A stretch of DNA of 34,120 nt from Priapulus caudatus (lineage: Eukaryota > Priapulida > Priapulimorpha > Priapulimorphida > Priapulidae). This document shows, piece after piece, positions 10,611 to 22,800 of the stretch. Below the pieces are notes generated by a model. That model saw only the letters and a program-made list of their open reading frames with translations. It searched no databases and was not told the DNA's origin. The position numbers and the translations under genes are program-made. The DNA is taken from contig NW_014577114.1 in the NCBI RefSeq assembly GCF_000485595.1, positions 9,216 to 43,335 of the forward strand, read 5' to 3'. Positions within the stretch are counted from its first letter, which is position 1. Each line of letters opens with the position of its first letter.

Positions 10611-10972
10611 AAATGTGTAACGTGGCTACATGCAGCTTTCTGTGTATTCATATTGCAGTGTTGCACCTTGCCTAGTTTAAACCATTGTTATTTTATATCT
10701 ATACAACAGAAGTTGTCTCACCTGCTGCTTATTTATGTATACATGCACATCTTCTCCCTTTGAAAGCATGTCATACAAATACAGTTCCACTTGTAACAGT
10801 TGCTCCATTTTCTCTTGGTACATGGGTCAGTGCTTTCGAAATTGGATGGGGTTTCTATTTACACAAATGTATTCATGGCATACGAGGCTTCAGGGCAGCT
10901 GTTTCATAGGCTTTCTCCTGTTAGATACCTTTTTTCTCGTACATTGCCAATATTAGGAAACCAAAACCTGAA

Positions 10973-10978
10973 AATAAA
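10973..10978 (+). promoter_or_regulatory. Candidate polyadenylation signal of UBE2F
   Basis: AATAAA about 360 bp after the stop codon, the first such hexamer noted downstream. AT-rich sequence gives such hexamers by chance. Confidence 0.35.
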
Positions 10979-11144
10979 AAAAGAGTGTTCTTGGTTCTTT
11001 TGAATGCACAGGGAGAATATTTGTGTATATAAAATGCAGTGAATGTTGACACTTGTACACAATTGCGAACATAGTATGTTTTCTATACTAGAGGATCAAC
11101 CAGCCTAATCAACCATTATTAACTGGTGCCACCTCTTGGAAAAT

Positions 11145-11150
<6 letters not shown>

Positions 11151-11187
<37 letters not shown>
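11151..11187. repeat. (CT)n microsatellite
   Basis: Pure CT run. A (TA)n run follows at 11255-11285. Confidence 0.95.
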
Positions 11188-11190
<3 letters not shown>

Positions 11191-11248
11191 TGATGTATGT
11201 ATTGTAGTATATATATATATGATGTATTAGTATAGTAATGGTATATTT

Positions 11249-11287
<39 letters not shown>

Positions 11288-11661
11288 CATGTACATAGGT
11301 ATTACACTATTATTTTATGGTCATGAGGGGGATCATAGAGATTTGTGATAATAGCAGTGAAATCCTTTTATCAGACAATTTAGTAATACTGTGGCAGGTT
11401 TTTAAATCATATTCTCTCTTTTACTATTAACATAGCGTTTCACCAGATATGATATACTGCCTTCTTATAATAAACAATGGAATTATGTTTCATGACATAT
11501 GACATGTTTTGCCCCAATTACAATGCTGGTAATTGTACTCGCCATGTAACAGGTAAATATATATTTATAATATACATATTATATATGTATATAATATCAG
11601 GCGTAAGATAATACTAGGATCCTGATCATTATCGTTACTCCTGGATAATATAATGATCAAG

Positions 11662-11691
11662 AGTACATAATAGAGATCTCTATTATGTACT
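11662..11691. repeat. Perfect 30-bp palindrome
   Basis: AGTACATAATAGAGA is followed directly by its reverse complement, centred on AGATCT. Imperfect complementarity (TCAAG/CTTGA) continues outside. Confidence 0.9.
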
Positions 11692-11699
11692 TCTTGACT

Positions 11700-12567
11700 A
11701 TATATATATATCATATCAGGCAGTAGATATAGGGAGGAGTGTGACATCAATAAACAAGCGAAAATTCGCTCATTTACGAGCCTTAGAATACCACGATTCT
11801 TATACGCGCTAACTCATCCTAAACTTGGAGGCTCTAAATCGGACACAGTACATTCGCCCATCATCGTACGAACGATGCTTTCCTCGTAGAGACACCCGCA
11901 ATCCGGAGTACCAGCCTAAACGTACGAACACGCATTCTCCATTCTTGGACATGTAAATCCAAGCCCAAATTGCCCGCGCTATGAATTCAGACAAAAAGGC
12001 AGCAACACTGGCGCGCAGTCGCTGTGTTTTGCTCTCTCGGAATAGCTATGCTTGGGCGTTGTTCGGCTGCGGGGAGATGGATGGCACATCGACGATGCTA
12101 ATCATCGCGGTTGGCGTCGCTGCGTGAACGGCATGCCAGCTATGTACAAATGGTGAGCCGTGTTAGCCTGTACCGGGTCAAAGCGTTCATCTCGCCGAGT
12201 GTGGTGATGCCTAATCTCCCAGCGAGCCATGCCTCGCTGGGTTGTTAGCAATAGGCGCGTTTAGGTAGCTCCTTTTGTGTTTGATATTCATAGGCTGCGC
12301 AAGTGGCGTTGGATGATGGCCATTAGAATGCCCGAGAATCGGTCGTACGTTTTAGGGCTGTATCTCCGGAATTGCGGGTGTCTACGACGGAAGACGATTC
12401 TCGCGCCACTCGAATGCATGGCGACTGTACTGTGTGCCGATTTTGATGCTCGAAGTTGGTATGAGCTTACGTGTAGTAAATCGTAGGTATTATAAGGCTA
12501 GTAAATGACGAATTTCCCTTGTTTATTGATGTCACACTCCTCCCTATTATCTACTCCTGATATATAT
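11700..12567. repeat. Large inverted repeat, arms about 290 bp around a 280-bp spacer
   Basis: The left arm (about 11700-11995) is matched by the reverse complement of about 12285-12567. Best-conserved parts are TTGTTTATTGATGTCACACT with CCTCCCTAT, and the ATTGCGGGTGTCT block. The right arm differs by many small indels. Facing ORFs in the arms show no known domain. It could be a foldback transposon or a chimeric foldback read. Confidence 0.65.
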
Positions 12568-12570
12568 GTA

Positions 12571-12572
12571 TG

Positions 12573-12628
<56 letters not shown>

Positions 12629-12636
12629 TGTGTGTA
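12571..12636. repeat. (TGCG)n microsatellite
   Basis: About 15 TGCG units ending in TGTGTG, just beyond the large inverted repeat. Confidence 0.95.
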
Positions 12637-13576
12637 ATTAATCATGTATCAGGTGGCACTGATAGGCTGAGCTCAAAATGGTTTGGCTTTCAAGTTCGTC
12701 ATGGTTATATTATGGTGGTTTGTGTATTGTTCCATTCCTTGTGTGTAGCGCAATTAAGACTGCTATGTCATTTGTCCCTAATCGTATAAGAAAAGGTGTT
12801 TCTTAGAGCTATTATGTCCAAACTCCGTTGTGATGCATTTTACCAGTGTTGTAGGGTGTGTAGGCAAATATAGCAAGAGCTTTTGTAGAGCTCTGGGCTA
12901 CAGAGTGTCAAACTGAAATGTATATAAATGAAAATTTTGGCAATATATTTCAAATTTACATTCACATTGATACATTTTTATCAGATGGCCGTTACATTAA
13001 ATTGCACAAAAACACAAGGCAGTGTATAATCGGTTAGTCATTTTAAATAATCATTAAATTATACACGTTTTGGTAGTAATAAGTTGGCGTTACGGCGTAA
13101 CCAAGTTAAGTACACAATTCATTGGGAGATGTAATATATAACCGTGTCGACAAGTTTGGTATATGTCAGAGCCAAGCTTGTATATGGACTGCTATAAATG
13201 TCGTGGGGCATTGGTTTTAGTGCTTTACGGGGAACGACGTTTTCGCTTGGTGGCTCAAGTTGTCATTACGCACCTTGTTCCTGCTATGTGATGCTGTCCT
13301 CATAATGAGGATTACAAAAAAAATCGTACAGTTTGTAAGCTACAAAAATTCCAATGTTTACTGGATGTACGGAGCCATTTGAACTACAGGTTTATTACTT
13401 ATTCATTTTGCCCTAATTCATAACCACGCCAGCAGTTGCACTGCCCTCATAACACTGGTTCGTTTAAAGACATAAAATGCTGGATTAAATTACACCAGTA
13501 TAGAAAGCAAGCATAGTAATTTCCGTGCTTAGATGTTTGCGATTAAATGTTGCGGCACAGACCTTGTTGTCTGTAC
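12637..13576. other. Intergenic AT-rich sequence; nothing recognised
   Basis: No ORF with coding character, repeat or RNA gene was recognised here. Confidence 0.6.
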
Positions 13577-13587
13577 CACAACTGCGG

Positions 13588-13835
13588 CTGAGAGGGTTTA
13601 TGTCCCCCAGGGTACTGCCGGAACGTACCCTGGTACTATCTAGTATGCCGGACCGTACCTCGCCTACTCCACTAACGAGTCCAACGAGTCTAGGGAGTCG
13701 CCTACGCCTACTCCCTATACCTAACCCTAACCCTAACCCTAACCCTAACCATATCAGATAGTTACCAGGGTCCGGACCGTACCCAGGGTATTTTCCGGCA
13801 GTACCCTGGGGCCTGGGGGACATAGACCCTGTGAG
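13588..13835. mobile_element. 248-bp foldback element carrying telomeric-type repeats
   Basis: Long inverted ends share AGGGTYTATGTCCCC, CAGGGTACTGCCGG and TACCAGGGT-type blocks (about 60-70 bp per arm with small indels). The element is bordered by an 11-bp direct repeat, CACAACTGCGG, at 13577-13587 and 13836-13846, consistent with a target-site duplication. The interior holds about five CCCTAA units (13720-13750). No coding capacity. Confidence 0.75.
13720..13750. repeat. Interstitial (CCCTAA)n, TTAGGG-type telomeric repeat
   Basis: About five units of the common metazoan telomere motif, inside the foldback element. Confidence 0.9.
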
Positions 13836-14196
13836 CACAACTGCGGTTAACCAGTGCCATTTCTGCTCGCGTGATAAATAATATCGTAAATTCAATTGTT
13901 GGCAAATCATGTGTAACTGTAAATATATGCAATATTTATGTGAACTTTGATCAGTCTTTAATAAAAATGTTTTGTTAATATACGCAACTAATTTTGAGCT
14001 TCAATTTAAACACCACTTGCTTTCATTAAGCTTGACCAACCAGGATGTCATACACACATAGAGATGGTCTGTGTACGTTCTAAATGACGTTTCCCTGCTG
14101 ATTTATTCAATGAAACAAATAAAAGGTATAAGCAGATTAAGTGCATAAATGAATTAGATGACGGTGTCTGTAGTATATAATGAAAAATGACAGTAG

Positions 14197-14253
14197 AACA
14201 AACCGTTAGAGCACACTCTGCCCGCAGAGGTTGTGCTGCTGCTGGTTCGAACA
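14197..14253 (+). ncRNA. tRNA-like sequence, possible SINE head
   Basis: ACCGTTAGAGCAC resembles a tRNA A box with D-arm end, CTCTGCCCGCAGAG could form an anticodon-like stem, and GGTTCGAAC matches a B box. The anticodon loop has the wrong size and no acceptor stem is visible, so it is not a functional tRNA. A degenerate tRNA or tRNA-derived SINE is possible. Confidence 0.3.
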
Positions 14254-14254
14254 T

Positions 14255-14305
14255 AATATTATCAGGAGTCTATCAATAGACTATTGATAGACTCCTGATA
14301 TTATG
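14255..14305. repeat. Near-perfect hairpin
   Basis: ATCAGGAGTCTATCAATAG (14261-14279) and its exact reverse complement (14281-14299) flank a single A. Pairing continues outward with a 3-nt slip. It follows the tRNA-like sequence directly. Confidence 0.9.
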
Positions 14306-14476
14306 AACCATGCCAACCATCCATGCATGCATTCCATGCGAACCATGCATCAAGTAACACCTGCTATGCTAGGTGGCATGTTACTAGCAACCAAGTGTCA
14401 CCAGGTTTAGCAACTGCATGCCGATGATGTACTTCATTCATACGGACTTCAACGCCGCCGGTCTAGTAACATTGAT

Positions 14477-14478
<2 letters not shown>

Positions 14479-14513
<35 letters not shown>
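14479..14513. repeat. (TA)n microsatellite
   Basis: TA run, with further interrupted TA sequence to about 14540. Confidence 0.95.
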
Positions 14514-14520
<7 letters not shown>

Positions 14521-14649
14521 ATATATATAATATATATAATGCACCATATCATAGCCAACAACCACATGGTAGAGTGGTGGCCCACAGCGCGCTAATTGAA
14601 CATTTACTTGCTCGGTACGGAACCTAATAGTGGCTTATACTTTCGTGGC

Positions 14650-14850
14650 GCAAGTGTGCAGCTGTGCAGGGGGTAGTACAGGCGAAGGGGGGGGCGTGGT
14701 CTCAGGGGGGTCGGTACCCCCCTTGCTCGCAGCAGAAAACGCTCTGAGGGGGTCTAATTTCAAAAAAAATGTTGAGGGTAGCCCCCCCCTTCGCGTGCTC
14801 GCAAGTGTTGGGTTACGCGTTCAAGACCCGCCCCCCCCCCCTGTACAAAT
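14650..14850. repeat. G-run and C-run rich repeat-like block
   Basis: G runs (near 14690, 14705) and C runs (near 14785, 14830) with self-complementary GGGGTCGGTACCCCCC. The style resembles non-autonomous transposon ends such as that at 872-1045, but no second copy was found here. The forward ORF across it has no known domain. Confidence 0.35.
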
Positions 14851-14904
14851 TCTGTACATCGCCCCGTTGCGTGGTATTACTACAGAAACATGTACTCGGT
14901 GGCT

Positions 14905-16312
14905 GCAGGCATGAAAACACGTGCACATAGAATATTTGCTGTGCTTCCCGAGTTATGGTCGGTCAGCTCATTGTCATTTACACGTCCTCGGTGACTATTC
15001 ATATGGGCATCTAAAGATACTCACAGACATCGTTTAATTAATATATATGATCTCACTGCCCTGCGTGCGAAAAAAGCCTACGAAATTTTTCATTAGTTTA
15101 TCCAAGCTTTTTTGTAATAATCACCTTAATAACTGTAGGTAACTAGATTTGCAGATTGACAGAATATACTTCCCAATATAATTTAATGAACGATGATTGA
15201 GTCCATATGACATGCCCTCAAACACTGGTCGATCGACAGATTCGAAATCAAATTGTAGAAGCTATCAATAGATGCAACAGCGCAGCAAAATAAAGGTATA
15301 CGCGCGTCGCTTTAAAATGTAGCTAGTATAAATGCTGCCGATAGCCAGACGGTCCAAGTTGGGGAAAGTCCAAGAAGGGAAGCCAGCATATCCAAGAAAT
15401 GTGGAGCCAGCATTGGCCCAGCAATCCGAGAAGGGAGCCAGCGTCCATCGCCGTTTTGTTCGCAGTTGCCGCCAAAAAACAGGAAAAGTATGTGGCGGGC
15501 TTGCGATAGTGTTTCTGTCGCGCCACACACCATTTTTTATAAGTCTATAACATGTAAATCATCGTTTTATTCGCTTTTTATTGTCGCCTGCGGAATGAAA
15601 AAGTACATCAACAACAAACGGGCCAAATGCTAGGAATTTTACTGATTTACTGATGTAAATTTTCATCCATGGCTGAAAAATGTTACGACCGGCCGAGCTT
15701 CTGACCTCATTCCGCGGGCACCGGGGCCAGCGTGTCATACGCGGAGGTCTCCCGCCGTGATGACCGGGAGACTTCTGCGCGACGTCTGCGATAGGAGTCC
15801 ATGGCCATTGCAAAGTCACGAGGTCAATTACAACAGTGCATGTATAATGTGATCTGCTCAATGCACGAGTACTGGAATAACCACAAGAATCAGATAAATG
15901 TCGTTACCCCAAACAATTTCATGGGTCAGTTAGACCGAAGTTCGACAGCTTAGAAATGCGGAGGCGCGTTTACAAACGCAGAGACGTATTATAGCTCCAT
16001 CCACGTTGATCCATCCCCATCGATTAGTTGTTAGTGGACAGATTCCGCAGTAACGATAAGTTGACCCGCTTACACTTGTCTAGACAATTGTTGATGAAAT
16101 GTCTACAGTGTCTGTTTTCAATTAGCAAGAGGACGGTAAAGCGTATCTGTTTATATATATAAAAATAACTATAATAATTATATATATATATATATATATA
16201 TACTTATATATATACGTTAAACTACACATTTCAGGCGCAAAATTCAGCGGAATAAATGTGAAAACCTCAATGATAAAGACAGTAATATTATAGTTAATTC
16301 GAAAACTATTGA
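14905..16312. other. Intergenic sequence; no supported gene
   Basis: Short ORFs near 15265-15550 and 15559-15861 have no recognised domain; some repeat-like wording (GGAGCCAGC and similar) suggests decayed repeat sequence. A (TA)n run lies at 16178-16204. Confidence 0.5.
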
Positions 16313-18409
16313 TATAAAATTTTATAAACCTCGCACACGTCGGTTGATATTCTACCTCCGGAATAACCGTAAACGTCTTATGAGTCGAATATATTTTTTA
16401 CTCGCGCAAATCTCTCCACACATATACAAAAGTTCAGTGCGCTAGAGAATATCTTCATAGTCTAGCCAAAACACGAGGCAGCTAGAATGTCCTGGGAGAT
16501 ATTTCACGAGAAAGCCGTTGCCGGAAAAACGATTTAAGTCAAAACTCCTTGGCGGATAGATGCCACACTGCGATGTTGTAATTATGGGTTTATCAGCAGA
16601 CAGACCATGCCACTGTGAGTCCCTAGGTTTTTTTACGACGACACTCATTCAGATGAGACACTGAAACCAATGCATTGTCATATAGCCTTGTATATCCCAC
16701 AATTCAAGCCAACAGAAGTATATACAGAATCAGTAGTCGCTTTCCTCATGAGCCGAAATTACAAACAGCTGCTGCCGCACGCTTGCATGAAATTCAGCGA
16801 GTTACTTTGAATGTGAATACGCGTGGCGTGTCATGGTTGCCCGTATGTTCGAAAATGCTTCTCTCTCGCCTGAATTTTTTATACCCATAAATTAAATTAT
16901 TAATATATATAATTCTATATTAAGTCCAAATTATGAATTGGCTATGCCATTCATGCTAGATATTTTATTGACACATATAGTGGTATGTAAGGTATTTGCG
17001 ACATTTCGATGAATAAATTTAGTTTTTCGTGGATGGTGCCTTGAATTTCAAACGCCACGATGCTATCTTTTTGCATATGTCAGCTAGTAGAATGTAAGTA
17101 ACTTGCATGTGTTGCATCGTGCTGACTACTTTTTTGGATGGAAAACATTATTAAATTAAACACGTAGCTAAATATTATTAAGCCTTTTAAAATGGTAATT
17201 ACGTTTTTAAATTATTCTAATAGAAACTTGGCATTAGCGTTTGTGACGGAAAGCCTAGATGTGGGCATTGTATTGTAGTATTGTAATTTATGTATATATA
17301 TAAAACATGTTCAAAATATCATCACTATGACACTATGTTGTCTAATGTATTTATTTTATCGAGGTAGATATCTTAATATTAGATCAATGGCTATTATATT
17401 ATCTTCGTTACATGTTCTTTGCCAACAGAAACAACCAATTCAAAATGATAATGAAGTCCGAAAATCTGTTCATTACGAGTATACACAGCTTGTTTAGTTG
17501 TTATACACTATGTTCTCAAACAACGTACAGGAAAAAACTATACATGGAGCTCACCACAAAAGACTAAAATAATGGTCAAATGATATCGTATATATTTGTC
17601 TCGGTCTATCCGTTTCGAGTATGTTTATTATATAACATGGAGAAGCGAGAGCACCTTACGTATGTCGTTTATCTCCCTATGGCCATATGTTAGAAGAGAG
17701 CATTTTTATTCAAATAAAACATATACCTTGTTTTCCGGATATTTCAAACCATTTTAGAGTCATTTATCGTGAATTTTGAATAGATTCCTAAAAGTCAATG
17801 GCGAAATATAGTGTGATATTCGAAATGACCGTCTTTACCACAGTTCATATTGATACGTAAGCGTTTACCATTAGGATATTATTCAATAAACAGCCAGCAA
17901 TCCTTACAGCGATTCGAAACAGCCAATATGTTTAAACATATATTATTGTATTTCCTGCTACAGTTACTATTTAAAAATAGGAAAAAAAAACAAAGAAATG
18001 TTAATTTAATTTGTTATTACCCTAATCGATGTGGCAAATAATACTGTGACGTCACGTATGCTTTATACTTTGGCACTTATTTGAGATGGATCGGTATATA
18101 TATTTAATTTTGGGTTCGTTCATATATGTGATTGCACATTCCGTTCTCATATCATTCCAAACAACACGCGAAACCCATCATATATTTTACTCATTTCATT
18201 CATTTCATTCAACAATTTATAATTAAATTATGATTAGTAGTACCACATTTACGATGTTCTTTAACACCACAGTATTAATGTAGGACAAATTAATCATGAT
18301 AAACGGTAAATGCCATAGCATAATTTACGCGCCATATATATTAACATATTATATATATATATCATATATATATTATCATACTATATATATTAATACTATA
18401 TATATATAC

Positions 18410-18557
18410 GTCCTTTAATAATAAACAGCAATCGTTACCTTAACGGCTTTTAATAGTTATTTTCACTAAAAACTTTATCAATAATGTGTGGGNNNNNNNN
18501 NNNNNNNNNNNNNNNNNACGATTACGTACTACGTACTACGTACTATACTTAATACTA

Positions 18558-18619
<62 letters not shown>

Positions 18620-18683
18620 GTTTTAATAATAAACCAGCATCGTAACCTAACGCTTTTAATAGTTATTTTCACTAAAAACTTTT
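18410..18683. repeat. Direct repeat flanking the assembly gap
   Basis: A block of about 66 bp (TTTAATAATAAA ... TTTTCACTAAAAACTTT) occurs at 18413-18475 and again at 18618-18683, on either side of the N run and a (TA)n run at 18560-18616. The second 3.3-kb unit has this block only once (about 21823-21888). Confidence 0.8.
18493..18517. other. Assembly gap (25 N)
   Basis: A run of 25 N, probably a fixed-size placeholder of unknown true length. Confidence 1.
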
Positions 18684-18971
18684 TAGCATGATGCTACGTT
18701 ATTTGAGTTTAGGTCAGGTTAGCGTGATCAACTGCTTTGCAGGTAAGTAGTGCACTAAGAGTCACGGTTGCGCAGTCGTTTTATAGTATTTATCACGCAT
18801 TATTACGTATATCGAAAACAAACGCGCAACAACGGTTGGATTTTTGCATCGCATTAAATCATACATAGTGAAGCGGAATAAACATTGCGCATTTGCTCTC
18901 AGTTCATTGCGCAACTGCTAAAGTAGTATGTGACGATGCGGGTGAGCTTTTGATGCAGCGGTATTGGGACG

Positions 18972-19115
18972 TAGCTAAAGCCCAACGCACACACCCGAGC
19001 AAAACATGTTTCGCTCGATGTTCGTGGCTGTGTGCGCTTGCTCGCTCAGCAGAACGCGAAACGCTGGAAAAACAAAATTTCGTGTTTCGCTCGGGTGTGT
19101 GCGTTGTGCTTTAGT
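18972..19115. mobile_element. Small element with inverted ends, about 143 bp
   Basis: CTAAAGCCCAACGCACACAC at the left end is nearly the reverse complement of the right end (GTGTGTGCGTTGTGCTTTAG), extended by GAGC/GCTC on the inner side. No clear target-site duplication. A noisier copy lies at about 22209-22352 in the second tandem unit. Confidence 0.6.
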
Positions 19116-19865
19116 GACCAAGGTGTGTACGTGTACCACTCGGGATCGCAAGTAAAACAGTGTCCTACGTTATTAAGAACACAGTAGCAGTTTATGTTTG
19201 CTTGAGGTTATGGAGCAGTTCAATAGCCAATAATCAATCTTGGAGGAATTCTGGAGCAAAGCCTGCGTCTGCGCGCTTACCCGGTTATTTACACAAGCAT
19301 ACAAACATGTGTTATGAAATAAAATGTCCATGTAAATACATGATACGCTCGGAATAAATTACAAGCCAGAGTCACCAGCAATACACCGTTCGTCTATGTT
19401 TCGAAATACATTTAATGAATGGTTCGAGGTTAAATCTGCTCAGTGGATAGCAGAGATTCAAATTCTTGTGCGCTACTGACCTATCTAACATTTAAGCGTA
19501 AACCAGCTAAGTCTTAACACAATGTCAAGTGTCGATTTGATATCGATTCTGTGGAAACCAGTTATCAGCTGCTCAAATCGTTATATTTCTGTAATATATT
19601 TCTTCGACGAAGATGCGTTGATTTCTGCTTTTGTCGTGTACTGACGTTAGAATAATATATTCGAGATTAAAATCCTTAACAGAGACGTACCAGACTCCAG
19701 TATCGAAAATTCCGGAATGATTTGCATGGAGTATAATTTAACGTCTGTTTGACACAGCTGTACTGTAGTTTTAGTTTACACCTGCTATTCTATAAGCCTC
19801 GTTCACACGAGACCTCGTATTTCTGAAATACCGGATTTGCGAAATACCGTATCTGAGACAAATAA

Positions 19866-22800
19866 AAATTTTATAAACCTGACAGTCGGTGATATTCTCC
19901 TCCGGAATAACCGTAAAACGTCTTATGAGGTCGAATATATTTTTTACTCGCGCAAATCTCTCCACACATATACAAAAGTTCAGTGCGCTAGAGAAATATC
20001 TTTATAGTCTAGCAAAAACACGAGCAGTAAAATGTCGGGAGATATTTCAGAGAAAAGCCGTTGCCGGAAAAACGATTAAGCAACTCCTTGGCGGGATAGC
20101 ATGCACCTGACGATGTGTAAATTGGGTTTATCAGCAGACGACCATGCCGAGTGAGGTTTTTTTTACGACGACCACTCATTCAGATGAGCACGAACCAATG
20201 CATTGTCATATAGCTTTGTATTCCCACAATTTCAAGCAAAGAAGTATATACAGAATCATGTCGCTTTCTCATGAGCGAAATACAACAGCTGGCGCACGCT
20301 TGCATGAATTCAGCGAGTTACTTTGATGTAGATACGCGTGCGTGTCATGGTTGCCCGTATGTTCGAAAATGCTTCTCTCTGTGAATTATTATACCATAAT
20401 AAATTATATATATATATAATTATATATAAGTCCAAATTATGATTGGCTATGCATCAGCTAGATATTTTATTTACACATATAGTAGTATGGTAAGTATTTG
20501 CGACATTTTGATGATAAATTTAATTTTTCTGGTGCCTTGAAATTTCCAACGCACGATGCTATCTTTTTGATATGTAGTAGTAGATGTAAGTACTTGATGT
20601 GTTGATGTGCTGACTACTTTTTGGATGAAACATATTATAATTAAACACGTGTAAATATTATTAAGCTTTTTAAATTGGTAATTACGTTTTAAATTATTCT
20701 AAGTAAACTTGGATTAGCGTTGTGACGGAAAGCTAGTGTGGCATTGTATTGTAGTATTGTAATTTATGTTATATATAAAACATGTTCAAATATCATCACT
20801 ATGACACTATGTTGTCTATTATTTATTTATCGAGGTAGAGATCTTAATATTAGATCAATGTATTATATTATCTTGTTACATGTTCTTTGCAACAGAAACA
20901 ACAATTCAATGAGAATGGGAAGTCGAAAATCTGTTCATACGATATACCAGCTTGTTTATTGTTATACACTATGTCTCAAACAAACTTACAGGAAAAACTA
21001 TACAGGAGCTCACACAAAAGACAAAAATAATGGTCAAATGATATCGTTATATTGTCTCGATCTATCGTTTCGAGTAGGTTATTTATATAACATGAAGAGC
21101 GAGAGCACCTTACGTATGTCGTTTATCTCTCTATGGCCATATTAGAAGAGAGATTTTATTCGAATAAAACATATAACATTGTTTTCCGAATATTTAAAAT
21201 CATTTAGAGCATTATCGTGAATTTTGAATAGAATTCCTAAAAGTCAATTGGGAAAATATGTGTGATATCGAAATGACCGTCTTTACACAGTTCCTATTGA
21301 TACGTAAGGTTCACCATTAGGTATTCATCATAAACAGCAGCAATCATTACAGCGATTTCGAAACATCCAATATGTTTAAACCTATATTATTGTTTTCCTG
21401 TACAGCTTACTATTAAAAATAGGAAAGAATGTTAATTTAATTTGTTATTACCCTAATCGATGTGGAACTAATATTGTTGACGTCACGTATGCTTTATTAC
21501 TATGGCATGATTTGAGATGGAATTCGGTATATATATTTAGATTTGGTCGTCATATATGAATTGCACATTCCGTCTCATATCATTCCAAACAAGCGAACCC
21601 CATGATATATTTTACTCATTCATTCATTTCATTCTACATTCATAATTAAATATGATTTAGTAGTACCACATTTACGTTTTCTTTAACACACAGTATTATG
21701 TAGGAAATAATCATGGTAAACGCGTAAATGCATAGCATATTTACGCGCCATATATTATACAATATTATATATATAATATATATACTATAATATATACTAT
21801 ATATATATATATATATATATAAACGTTTTAATAATAAACCAGCATCGTAACCTAACGCTTTAATAGTTATTTTCACTAAAAACTTTTAGCATGATGCTGC
21901 CCGAGGCGTCTATTTGAGGTTATCGGTCAGGTTAGCGTGATCAATGCTTTGCCAGGTAAGTAGTGCAGCCTCACAGCAGTCAGGCGGTGTTGCGCAGCTC
22001 GTTTTATAGTATTTTATGGCGACGCATTAGTATACGGTATATCGAACAACAAACGCGCAACACACGGTTGGATTTTGCTCGCATTACTCATACATAGTGA
22101 AGCGGAATAAACATTGCGCATTTGGCTCTCAGTTCATGCCGCAACTGCCTAAAAGTAGTATGCGTGACGATGCGGGTGAGCTTTTGATGCAGCGTAGTTC
22201 GGACGTAGCTAAAGCACACGCACACACGCCGAGCAAAACATGTTTCCGCTCGATGTGGTGGCTGGCTGTGCGTGCTTGCCTCGCTCAGAACGAAGCGCGA
22301 AACGCTGGAAAAACAAAATTTCGTGTTGCGCTCGGGATGTGTGGGCGTTGCTGCTTTTAGTACCAAGGTTGGTACGTGCTACCACTCGGATCGCAAGTAA
22401 AACAGTGTCCTACTTATTAAGAACCAGCTAGTAGCAGTTTATGTTTGCTTGAGGTTATGGAGCAGTTCAATAGCCAATCACATCAAATCTTGGGAGAATT
22501 CGGAGCAAAGCCTGCGCTGGCCGCCTTACCCGTCGTTTATTTACACCAAGCATACAAACGATGTGTTATAAAATAAAATGTCGCATCAGCGTAACTACAT
22601 GATACGCTCGGTAATACATTACATAGACAGAGTCACAGCAATATAACACCGTTTTCGTGCTATGTTTCGAAATACATTTAATGATATGGTTCGAGGTTAA
22701 ACTACCTGGCTCAGTGGATAGCAGAGATTCAAATTCGCTTGGTGCGCTACTGACCTATCTAACATTTAAGCGTAAACCAGCTAAGTCTTAACACAATGTT

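Larger units (their letters stand above)
16313..19865. repeat. Tandem direct duplication, unit 1 (about 3.55 kb)
   Basis: It begins AAAATTTTATAAACCT and ends GAGACAAATA. Almost every block recurs in order in 19866-23115. The N gap lies inside. The unit ends 65 bp into the transposon-like element that is complete at 23073-23534. Confidence 0.85.

Noticed and set aside
13485-13910. 141-codon ORF opposite the telomeric-repeat element
   Set aside because: It runs across the inverted arms and the CCCTAA units; it is open by composition, with no domain.
15265-15861. Overlapping ORFs with Trp/Pro-rich translations
   Set aside because: Several frames are open, no domain is seen, and the wording resembles repeat translations rather than a gene.
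19432-19475. tRNA-like CTCAGTGGATAGC plus GATTCAAATTC
   Set aside because: The putative A and B boxes are too close together (about 10 bp) for a tRNA or SINE promoter, and no stems form.
20738-21145. 135-codon ORF in the second tandem unit
   Set aside because: The matching part of the first unit does not keep the frame, and the sequence there is indel-rich.
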